In this document: in pieces, positions 28,020 through 35,100 of the stretch
Position numbering within the stretch: position 1 is the first letter of the stretch
Layout of the letters: the number at the start of each line of letters is the position of its first letter
Origin: Gillisia hiemivivida
Lineage (GTDB): Bacteria > Bacteroidota > Bacteroidia > Flavobacteriales > Flavobacteriaceae
DNA length: 64,000 nucleotides
Assembly (NCBI RefSeq): GCF_007997295.1
Contig: NZ_VORY01000011.1
Location: 37,718-101,717 of the forward strand
Direction: 5' to 3'
Position numbers and translations under genes: made by a program
The notes under the pieces: model-generated
Seen by the model: only the letters and a program-made list of their open reading frames with translations
Told to the model about the DNA's origin: nothing
Databases searched by the model: none

Positions 28020-28050
28020 CAAATATAAGTATCATTGTTGAATTGACAAA
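28020..28050 (-). promoter_or_regulatory. Promoter of the trp operon
   Basis: On the minus strand TTTG (28050-28047) is separated by exactly 19 bases from TATATTTG (28027-28020), a full match to the Bacteroidota consensus. The predicted start is about 28016, just before the leader ATG. Confidence 0.85.
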
Positions 28051-28092
28051 GGTTTTTTCTAAAATGATGCTTCTGTTGAAATTAATTAATAC

Positions 28093-28662
28093 TTAGAACT
28101 TTAAATTTACTTCAAGATCAAAATTATCATAGATAGTTTTGTCTCCTAAGTCGTCAAAAAAGCTTCCAGAGCCATATTTTACATCATATTTAGATCTATC
28201 TATAGATAACTTTGCATTGGCAACATTATTTTTCATCTCTAGATCGAAAGTAATAGGTTTAGTGATGTTTTTAATAGTTAGATTCCCAACAACTCCATAA
28301 GTTCCGTTTCCTTTTGAAGCAACACTTGTGATCACTAATTTGGCAGTAGGGTGTTTTTCTACTCCAAAAAAGTCTTCAGACTTCAAGTGTCCTTCCAATT
28401 TTTGCTTATTCTCTCCAGAAAGATCTGTATTAGTTAGGCTTGTCATATCTATCACAAATTCACCACCAACCAAGTTTTGATCTTCCATATGGAAGAATCC
28501 GCTTTTTAGTTGGATAGTTCCTGTATGCGATCCTGTAACTTTTTTACCCGTCCAGGTTACGTTGCTTTCTTTAATATTAATCTCTTTTTTCATAGTTGTA
28601 AATGCTAATGTTGTTAATACAATTACTGAAGCCGCAGCTCCTTTTAATAAGTTCTTTTTCAT
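28093..28662 (-). CDS. YceI family periplasmic protein
   Basis: A 189-residue YceI-domain protein with a Sec signal peptide (about residues 1-23). YceI proteins are lipocalin-like barrels that bind polyisoprenoid lipids such as quinones. Family segments include VTWTGKKVTGSHTGTIQLKSG at the start and a C-terminal DRSKYDVKYGSGSFF. It is the third gene of a MarR-nitroreductase-YceI run (21-base gap), a grouping that suggests response to quinone or redox-active compounds (inference). Confidence 0.92.
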   Translation of the reverse strand: MKKNLLKGAAASVIVLTTLAFTTMKKEINIKESNVTWTGKKVTGSHTGTIQLKSGFFHMEDQNLVGGEFVIDMTSLTNTDLSGENKQKLEGHLKSEDFFGVEKHPTAKLVITSVASKGNGTYGVVGNLTIKNITKPITFDLEMKNNVANAKLSIDRSKYDVKYGSGSFFDDLGDKTIYDNFDLEVNLKF

Positions 28663-28683
28663 AACAATTCTCTTTTTTTTGGT

Positions 28684-29316
28684 TTATAATTTATTTATTA
28701 AATCTTCTTTACTTTTTCTAACTTTTGCTGCAAATTGTGTTTGATCGTCTTCACTTCTGTATCCAATAGTTACAATTACAGCAGTAGTAAGCCCTCTTTC
28801 TTTCAAGTTTAAAAGTTGGTCATACTTCGCAGCATCAAAACCTTCCATAGGGCAAGTATCTATTCTCAGATTTGCTGCCGCAGATAATAAATTACCCAAT
28901 GCTATATAAGCTTGCTTTGCTGCCCAAGTGTTTTGGTCTTCTGGGTTTAGTTTCATGATGGTAGATTCCACCATTCCTTTTAAACCTTGTAAATCTTCAG
29001 TCTTAAGGCCTCTAGTTTGTGCAATATCTTGTAAATAAGAATCTACATAACTACTTGTAATATGGGTTTTGTTGGCAAAAACAATCACTTCGGAAGCATC
29101 AGTAATTTGTGTTTGATTCCAAGAATGTGCCTTTAATTCTTCTCTCAAAGCAGCATCTTTTATAATTATAATCTCATAAGGTTGTAATCCATAAGAAGAT
29201 GCCGTAAGCTGAATAGCTTCTAATAAGGTTTGAAGATCTTTAGATGAAACTTCTTTATTGATATCAAATTTCTTAGTTGCATATCGCCAGTTTAAGTCGT
29301 CTATATAAGTACTCAT
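28684..29316 (-). CDS. Nitroreductase family NAD(P)H-dependent oxidoreductase
   Basis: A 210-residue FMN-dependent enzyme of the NfsB/NfnB type, which reduces quinones, nitroaromatics or similar electrophiles by two electrons. The FMN-binding N-terminus contains WRYATKKFD (residues 10-18), followed by LTASSYGLQPYEIIII, and the C-terminal half has IDTCPMEGFDAAKYD. The natural substrate is unknown. It is five bases downstream of the MarR regulator. Confidence 0.9.
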   Translation of the reverse strand: MSTYIDDLNWRYATKKFDINKEVSSKDLQTLLEAIQLTASSYGLQPYEIIIIKDAALREELKAHSWNQTQITDASEVIVFANKTHITSSYVDSYLQDIAQTRGLKTEDLQGLKGMVESTIMKLNPEDQNTWAAKQAYIALGNLLSAAANLRIDTCPMEGFDAAKYDQLLNLKERGLTTAVIVTIGYRSEDDQTQFAAKVRKSKEDLINKL

Positions 29317-29321
29317 AATTT

Positions 29322-29774
29322 TTATTTTAATAATTTTTGTAAATTATTTGTTAGCGATTCTAATTCTAAAGCAGATAAACTTTCTGTAAGCATGGCTTCA
29401 GTATTATCTATAACTGGATCTATTTCATTTAAAAAATTTAATCCTTCGGAGGTAATTGTTATTTCCACTTTTCTGCGATTCTTTTCGCAAACCACTCTTT
29501 CTACATATTCCTTTGTGATAAGCTTATCTACAATTCGTGTAGTGTTGCTCATCTTACTAACCATTCTTTCCTGAATTGTAGATAAATTAGCTGGTTTCCC
29601 TTTCTGCCCTCTTAATATTCTAAGAACGTTGAATTGTGGAATGCTAATATCGAAAGGTTTTAATGCCTCAGACATGTTATCATTTATCAGATTGGTAGTA
29701 TGTAAAATGCTAAGAAGCAGCTTCCTGGAAGGTGGAAGTGGTTGGTCTGTTTTAATAAGATCTTCTATTTTCAT
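29322..29774 (-). CDS. MarR family transcriptional regulator
   Basis: A 150-residue winged-helix regulator. The recognition helix region is NLSTIQERMVSKMSNTTRIVD (about residues 63-83) and the wing VCEKNRRKVEITIT carries the conserved D/ExR pattern in variant form. MarR proteins usually repress their own operon and release DNA on binding phenolic ligands or on cysteine oxidation; one Cys sits in the wing (VVCEK). A perfect palindrome overlapping a -7 box lies 13 bases upstream. It probably controls the nitroreductase and YceI genes. Confidence 0.9.
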   Translation of the reverse strand: MKIEDLIKTDQPLPPSRKLLLSILHTTNLINDNMSEALKPFDISIPQFNVLRILRGQKGKPANLSTIQERMVSKMSNTTRIVDKLITKEYVERVVCEKNRRKVEITITSEGLNFLNEIDPVIDNTEAMLTESLSALELESLTNNLQKLLK

Positions 29775-29787
29775 TTGTTTCTACAAT

Positions 29788-29803
29788 ATTTGTATATACA
29801 AAT
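29788..29803. promoter_or_regulatory. MarR-type operator palindrome
   Basis: ATTTGTATATACAAAT is a perfect 16-bp palindrome. On the minus strand TACATTTG (29806-29799), a -7 consensus match, overlaps its edge. Binding here would block transcription of the MarR operon. Confidence 0.65.
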
Positions 29804-30017
29804 GTAATTCATATCTTTCTACCTAAACTAAAACTTTTGTTAAGAATTTATTTCCATAAAAAGGCTATAAATTGTTTGAACCAATAAACTTTAAAAGTGG
29901 ACGGTAAAATAAGAGATGATAATTTTTTTATTTTTTCTATTCTGAAATACTAAATAATTTCCTTTACATTATATTTACATTTCAATTTACTTTTAGTTAA
30001 GCATAAAAATCATAAAT

Positions 30018-30329
30018 ATGAAAAACCTTACACAAGATCAGTGGTCCAAAGAAGTTGCCGACGATAAAAATGCCGTAATTCTCGATGTGCGTACGGAAGA
30101 AGAATTTATTGAAGGCTACATCCCAACTGCAACTAATATAGATATTTACAAAGGACAAGGATTTTTAGATGAGATCGAGAAATTGGATAAATCTAAGAAT
30201 TACTATGTGTATTGCAGATCTGGAGCTAGAAGTGCTCAGGCTTGTGCTTTAATGAAACAACAAGGTTTCGATAGTGCTTACAACTTAATGGGTGGTATTA
30301 CCGATTGGGATGGTGAGATAGAAAAATAA
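30018..30329 (+). CDS. Rhodanese-like sulfurtransferase
   Basis: A 103-residue single rhodanese domain without a signal peptide. The active-site loop YVYCRSGARSAQA (Cys near residue 72) is intact, so it can carry a persulfide. Aspartate and Arg of LDVRTEEEF are also conserved. Its partner is unknown. The next gene, 10 bases downstream, is an inactive-looking relative. Confidence 0.93.
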   Translation: MKNLTQDQWSKEVADDKNAVILDVRTEEEFIEGYIPTATNIDIYKGQGFLDEIEKLDKSKNYYVYCRSGARSAQACALMKQQGFDSAYNLMGGITDWDGEIEK

Positions 30330-30339
30330 TCTTCTACTA

Positions 30340-30723
30340 ATGATCAAACTTTTTTTTAGCTTATTGATTATTGTTATTTTTTCGCAAGGCTGTGTAAAGT
30401 CTAAAGGGAAGGAAATACAAGTAGTTACAGGAGACGAAGTAAATACTCATATCCGGTATAATCCTGCAGAGGAAAGTGAGATTCAATCCAAAGAAGATTT
30501 CAAAAAATCACATTTGGTAAATGCAGAGAATATAATTGATAATGAGGGCTTAAGAGAAGATTTAAATAAGCTAGATAGGAAATCTCCTATTGCCATATAT
30601 TTCACTTCTGAAGATAAATCTGATAAAGCTGCCCTAATTCTAGAAAACTTTGGATTTCAACAAATTTATATTTTAGATGGTGGAATTACAAAGTGGATGC
30701 CTGAAAATCAAATATCTAATTAG
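30340..30723 (+). CDS. Rhodanese-like lipoprotein lacking the active-site cysteine
   Basis: A 127-residue lipoprotein (lipobox FSQGC, Cys near 18) whose mature part resembles a rhodanese: the KSHLVNAENI, FTSEDKSDKAALILENFGF and GGITKWM elements align with the gene upstream. The catalytic loop, where CRSGARS is expected, reads FTSEDKS and has no Cys. It is therefore unlikely to transfer sulfur. It could be a binding or scaffold version in the periplasm (inference). Confidence 0.75.
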   Translation: MIKLFFSLLIIVIFSQGCVKSKGKEIQVVTGDEVNTHIRYNPAEESEIQSKEDFKKSHLVNAENIIDNEGLREDLNKLDRKSPIAIYFTSEDKSDKAALILENFGFQQIYILDGGITKWMPENQISN

Positions 30724-30804
30724 GAAAAAATAAAATTTAACATATTTCCGACACGTACTATAAATCCTACGTTTTTGATTTTATTTCTTTAAATAACAAT
30801 ATGA

Positions 30805-30826
30805 ATCTCTAGTATCAACTGGAGAT
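30805..30826 (+). terminator. Hairpin with U-run in the leader of the subtilase gene
   Basis: ATCTCTAGT and ACTGGAGAT pair over 9 bp (one G-T) around loop ATCA and are followed by eight T residues. It lies 79 bases after the rhodanese-like gene and 76 bases before the subtilase. It may end the former transcript or act as an attenuator in the latter. Confidence 0.65.
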
Positions 30827-30901
30827 TTTTTTTGTTTAATGATTTAAAAGTCTAGATTTGAATCAACTATTAACTTATTTTTAACCAAAAATTAATTAAA
30901 A

Positions 30902-32146
30902 ATGTTAAAATCTAAACTTAAAATAGGAGTTGCTGTATTAGCTGCTTCTGCACTTTTTTATTCCTGTACTCAGGATCAAAACACATCTACCGAATCTGAA
31001 GCTTTTACTGAGACCGATGCTGATTTCGACGCTCTAAATATTGAAGGACAGTATATAGTTGTTTTTCAGAATGGAGCTGTTGATAATGTGAGTTCAAAAT
31101 ATCCAAACAATTACACGAAAGCACAGGAAGCTATGTTTTCAGAAACTAAAAAATTCTTATCTGAAGCTTCGGTTTCTGCAGAAATTGTAAATGTTTATAG
31201 TAACGCGCTTAGCGGGGCAACTTTAAAATTAGATAAAGCTCAGTTAGAAGTTTTAAAAAATAAAAAAGGTGTTAAATATATAGAACAAGATAGAATCGTA
31301 ACATTTGCACCACCATGTGGAACACCAAAAGGAGGTCCTTGTGGAGAACCAGATCCAGGAACTGGAGGAGGAGGTACACAAGAAACGCCTTATGGTATCT
31401 TAAGAGTAAATGGAGTTACCGGATATACAGGAACTAATGTTGCTTTTGTAGTGGATTCTGGGGTAGACTTAGATCACCCAGATCTAAACGTTGATGCTTC
31501 TCGGGCATTTAATGCTTTTACTTCTGGAAAAGATGGTAAATCTGCAGATGATGGGAATGGTCATGGAACTCACGTAGCAGGAACTATCGCAGCTTTAAAT
31601 AATGGTTTCGGGGTAATTGGTGTAGCTCCTGGAGCGACAATTATTCCGGTTAAAGTGTTAGGTAGTACAGGTAGTGGATCTTACTCGGGTGTTATTGCAG
31701 GAGTAGATTATGTTGGTGCTAACGGAAACAATGGAGATGTTGCAAACCTAAGTTTAGGTGGACCAGTTTCACAAGCTTTAGATGATGCAATTTTGGCTGC
31801 CTCTAATAACGGAATCATTTTCGCTTTGGCTGCAGGTAATGAAAGTAGTGATGCTAATAATAGCTCACCAGCTAGAGTTAATGGAACTAATATAGTAACC
31901 ATTTCTGCCATGGATGTAAACGATAGATGGGCTAGTTTTTCTAACTTCGGAAACCCTCCAGTAGATTTTGCTGCTCCGGGTGTTGCTGTTAAATCAACCT
32001 GGAAAGATGGTGGATACAATACAATAAGCGGAACCTCTATGGCTTCTCCTCACGCTGCAGGAGTACTTCTTTTAGGTGCTGCAAGTACAGATGGTACAGT
32101 TGCAAACGATCCTGATGGAAATGCTGATGCAATTATAGTTCACTAG
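30902..32146 (+). CDS. S8 family serine protease (subtilase) lipoprotein
   Basis: A 414-residue secreted subtilase. It has a lipobox (ALFYSC), an inhibitor I9-type propeptide (about 45-135, starting IEGQYIVVF), a Pro/Gly-rich linker, then the catalytic triad: Asp in VVDSGVDLDHPDL, His in GNGHGTHVAG and Ser in SGTSMASPHAAG. The oxyanion Asn is in LAAGNESS. No type IX sorting domain follows, so lipid anchoring is the likely location. The 3' end is followed by a very long hairpin. Confidence 0.94.
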   Translation: MLKSKLKIGVAVLAASALFYSCTQDQNTSTESEAFTETDADFDALNIEGQYIVVFQNGAVDNVSSKYPNNYTKAQEAMFSETKKFLSEASVSAEIVNVYSNALSGATLKLDKAQLEVLKNKKGVKYIEQDRIVTFAPPCGTPKGGPCGEPDPGTGGGGTQETPYGILRVNGVTGYTGTNVAFVVDSGVDLDHPDLNVDASRAFNAFTSGKDGKSADDGNGHGTHVAGTIAALNNGFGVIGVAPGATIIPVKVLGSTGSGSYSGVIAGVDYVGANGNNGDVANLSLGGPVSQALDDAILAASNNGIIFALAAGNESSDANNSSPARVNGTNIVTISAMDVNDRWASFSNFGNPPVDFAAPGVAVKSTWKDGGYNTISGTSMASPHAAGVLLLGAASTDGTVANDPDGNADAIIVH

Positions 32147-32163
32147 AAAAAAATAGTTCTTTT

Positions 32164-32218
32164 AAAAAGGTTGTTTCAAATATTGAAAATAGTTTTCGAT
32201 ATTTGAAACAACCTTTTT
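32164..32218 (+). terminator. Very long intrinsic terminator after the subtilase
   Basis: The arms 32164-32189 and 32193-32218 pair over 26 bp, with one G-T, around a three-base loop (TAG). The stem begins AAAAAGGTTGTTTC and ends GAAACAACCTTTTT, so it can work in both directions. Confidence 0.88.
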
Positions 32219-32350
32219 ATTTTTACATAACTTTAAGATTTATATAATTTTTTTATTTTTGAAGCGTTTATCAGAAGAAACAACTTTGTAATATCTATTA
32301 AAATAATATATTTACCAACAATAGCCACTTTTTAGACTAACCTCTTTCCT

Positions 32351-33076
32351 ATGAATAAATTAGTTATCGCCCTCCTAATAAGCTTAACTAGCTTTTCTAT
32401 TTCACAAATGAATGCTCAACAATTTCAAGTTGGATTGAAAGGAGGGATTAATAAGACTTATGGTGGTGAGATAAAAGGTGAACATTCTAATTTTACTCCT
32501 AGAAGATATACAGAAGAAACTTTTACTGCTGAGGGAAAAATCGGATTTCATGGGGGAGGTTGGGTACAAGTTAATTTCGGTAAATTTTTTATTAGACCTG
32601 AATTGGTTTATTCTAAATTAGAGTCAAATTTTGAATTTCCTCAGGGACCATCTTTATTTGAAGTTGAAGAATTTAGTGCTCCTCTTCTGGTCGGATATAA
32701 TATTTATGGTCCATTAGATATTTATGCTGGAGTAGCTTACAAAAACATAATTTCATCTACTATAGAGAGGCTTGAACCTTTAAATGATCCACCTCAGGTT
32801 GTTATACAAAACACTCCATTTTCGGCACAAATTGGTGCGAAGGTTGAATTTGGAAGTATTGGATTAGATGTAAGATATGATTATTCTTTATCTTCAGCTG
32901 AAACCTCTAGTGTTAATTTTGAATCAAATACAATTCTTCTTTTTCCTATTCTCACAATCAATAATGCTACAATAAAAGATCCACGTTTAAATCAAATTAT
33001 AGTTAGTCTTACTTTAAAACTATGGGATTCCGAAAACAAAACTAGACGCAGAAAAGGTGGAAGCTGCTATTTCTAA
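32351..33076 (+). CDS. Outer-membrane beta-barrel protein
   Basis: A 241-residue protein with a signal peptide (cleavage near MNAQQ) and alternating short strands typical of an eight-stranded outer-membrane barrel (OMP_b-brl family). It begins QVGLKGGINKTYGGE and contains FFIRPELVYSK and DVRYDYSLS. The function is not evident; similar proteins are structural porins or assembly factors. It is a single gene bounded by strong terminators. Confidence 0.75.
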   Translation: MNKLVIALLISLTSFSISQMNAQQFQVGLKGGINKTYGGEIKGEHSNFTPRRYTEETFTAEGKIGFHGGGWVQVNFGKFFIRPELVYSKLESNFEFPQGPSLFEVEEFSAPLLVGYNIYGPLDIYAGVAYKNIISSTIERLEPLNDPPQVVIQNTPFSAQIGAKVEFGSIGLDVRYDYSLSSAETSSVNFESNTILLFPILTINNATIKDPRLNQIIVSLTLKLWDSENKTRRRKGGSCYF

Positions 33077-33099
33077 GGATAAAATACAGACAATATATT

Positions 33100-33132
33100 A
33101 AAAAAGGAGCAAATTTAATTTGCTCCTTTTTT
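33100..33132. terminator. Bidirectional terminator between two convergent genes
   Basis: AAAAAAGGAGCAAAT pairs perfectly with ATTTGCTCCTTTTTT (15 bp, loop TTA). It serves the outer-membrane gene and the convergent DUF1801 gene, whose stop codon is two bases away. Confidence 0.88.
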
Positions 33133-33134
33133 GT

Positions 33135-33731
33135 TCAACAATTTTTGTATTTGTCGTTTAGCCCAATTCCTTCCAGTATCATTGGTTTGATTTTTTCCAT
33201 CCTATTTTGCTTGGTTACTTCTCGTTTAGCTTCGATAATATATAATGAATATTCTTTTTGTTTCCCGGGTGTAAGTAATGTGAAGGCCTTGTGCAGTTCT
33301 GAGTTATTCTTCAGTGCTTGTTTTAATTCTGTTGGAATTTGAACTTTTTTGGGAGCGACTAATTTTACTGTTTTTCCTTGATCATGGAGCAAGATGGTTT
33401 CTTCAATATATTTCTTCAAAATGTCAAGATCAATTTTAGAAGTTTCATCTAATTTAAGTTGTCGCATTGCTTGGGTTTTTCCTTCCTGAGCATTTACCAA
33501 TAATTTAGTATTCTTCTGAAGTAATGCTCCTTGAAAAAACCATAATCCAAAATGATTCTTGAATGCAGCTATTCCAACTAAATTCTTACCATCTTTAGAA
33601 TAAACCGGGGAGCCCCATTTTATGGTTTCGGTTAAATTACAGGATAGGAGTAATTTTCTTAGTTGTTGTAATTGCTTTTCCCATTTCGGATTAGCGTTAA
33701 TATACTGTTCTACATTTTCAGCTTTAGCCAT
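33135..33731 (-). CDS. DUF1801/YdeI-OmdA fusion protein
   Basis: A 198-residue cytoplasmic protein in two parts. The first is an N-terminal DUF1801 domain (about 5-115, with TIKWGSPVYS and GLWFFQGALL). The second is a C-terminal YdeI/OmdA segment (about 130-190, with LHKAFTLLTPGKQKEY). Members are linked to stress or bacteriocin protection in some bacteria, but the biochemistry is unknown. It is eight bases downstream of pepT. Confidence 0.82.
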   Translation of the reverse strand: MAKAENVEQYINANPKWEKQLQQLRKLLLSCNLTETIKWGSPVYSKDGKNLVGIAAFKNHFGLWFFQGALLQKNTKLLVNAQEGKTQAMRQLKLDETSKIDLDILKKYIEETILLHDQGKTVKLVAPKKVQIPTELKQALKNNSELHKAFTLLTPGKQKEYSLYIIEAKREVTKQNRMEKIKPMILEGIGLNDKYKNC

Positions 33732-33739
33732 TCTTGAAA

Positions 33740-34981
33740 TTATTTATGTTTTTCTGAAGTGAGCTCTGCGATTTTAATGATAACTTCTGTTGCTCGTTGC
33801 ATACTTTCTACAGGGACATATTCATATCTTCCATGGAAATTGTGCCCTCCGGCGAATATATTTGGACATGGTAAGCCCATAAAACTTAACTGAGATCCAT
33901 CTGTTCCTCCTCTAATTGATTTTATATGCGGAGTGATGTTAAGTTGTTTCATAGCTTCCTCAGCTATATCTACAATATGCATTACTGGCTCTATTTTTTC
34001 CCGCATATTATAATACTGATCTTTAATTTCGATATTTATAACTTCCCTTTCATGCTGGGAATTGATTTCCTGTGCGAGATTGCTTATCATTTCCTTCCTA
34101 GCTTCAAAATGATCTTTATCATGGTCTCGAATTATATATTTTAAAATGGTTTCTTCTACATCTCCTTTTATATCAGTTAAATGGAAAAACCCTTGTCTAC
34201 CATCAGTATGCTCTGGAGTTTCTAATCTTGGTAATGAATTAATAAAATCCTGAGCGATATACATACTATTTATCATCTTATCTTTGGCATATCCAGGATG
34301 CACGATCTTCCCTTTAATTTTAACAACAGCTTCTGCAGCATTAAAATTCTCATATTCTAATTCGCCAATTTGGCTACCATCCATTGTATAAGCCCAAGCT
34401 GCACCAAATTTCTTTACATCAAATTTATGAGCCCCTCTCCCAATTTCTTCATCTGGAGTAAATCCTATGCGGATCTTCCCATGAAGAATTTGAGGATTAT
34501 TAATTAAATATTCCATAGCAGTTACTATTTCGGTAATTCCTGCTTTATCATCTGCACCTAATAGAGTGGTTCCATCTGTAGTGATTAAAGTTTGACCTTT
34601 ATACTGTAAAAGATCATCAAAATAATCTGGAGATAGAATGATATCCTGCTCCTTATTTAATACGATATCTTTCCCGTCATAGTTTTCTATTATTTGAGGT
34701 TTCACATTTGTTCCTGTGAAATCTGGAGAAGTATCAAAATGAGATACAAAGCCAATTACTGGAACGTCATGTGCAACATTTGCTGATAAAGTAGCCATGA
34801 TATAGGCATTTTCATCAATTTCCACTTCCTCCATTCCAATTTTCTTAAGCTCTACTGCAAGCTTGTTGGCTAGGTTCCATTGCTTTTCTGTGCTCGGAGT
34901 TTTATTGCTGTCCGGATCACTTTGAGTATCTATAATTACATAACTGATAAACCTTTCTATAATGTTATTTTTTGAAATCAT
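33740..34981 (-). CDS. pepT: Peptidase T (tripeptide aminopeptidase)
   Basis: PepT removes the N-terminal residue of tripeptides in the cytoplasm. The 413-residue di-zinc M20B peptidase shows the first zinc ligand in SHFDTSPD (near 83), the bridging Asp in LLGADDKAG (near 144), the catalytic Glu pair in TPDEEIGRG and the final His in [11 protein letters not shown] lid domain separates the halves. It is complete and of normal length. Confidence 0.96.
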   Translation of the reverse strand: MISKNNIIERFISYVIIDTQSDPDSNKTPSTEKQWNLANKLAVELKKIGMEEVEIDENAYIMATLSANVAHDVPVIGFVSHFDTSPDFTGTNVKPQIIENYDGKDIVLNKEQDIILSPDYFDDLLQYKGQTLITTDGTTLLGADDKAGITEIVTAMEYLINNPQILHGKIRIGFTPDEEIGRGAHKFDVKKFGAAWAYTMDGSQIGELEYENFNAAEAVVKIKGKIVHPGYAKDKMINSMYIAQDFINSLPRLETPEHTDGRQGFFHLTDIKGDVEETILKYIIRDHDKDHFEARKEMISNLAQEINSQHEREVINIEIKDQYYNMREKIEPVMHIVDIAEEAMKQLNITPHIKSIRGGTDGSQLSFMGLPCPNIFAGGHNFHGRYEYVPVESMQRATEVIIKIAELTSEKHK

Positions 34982-35100
34982 TTTAAATGTTTGATAATTT
35001 ATATGTAGTAATGTTAATAAGCTGGTGATAAGTTAAATGTTGATCTACAGTATGTTAAATATCTCGTAGCTATCTTTAATTAAACCAAAAATATAAACTT

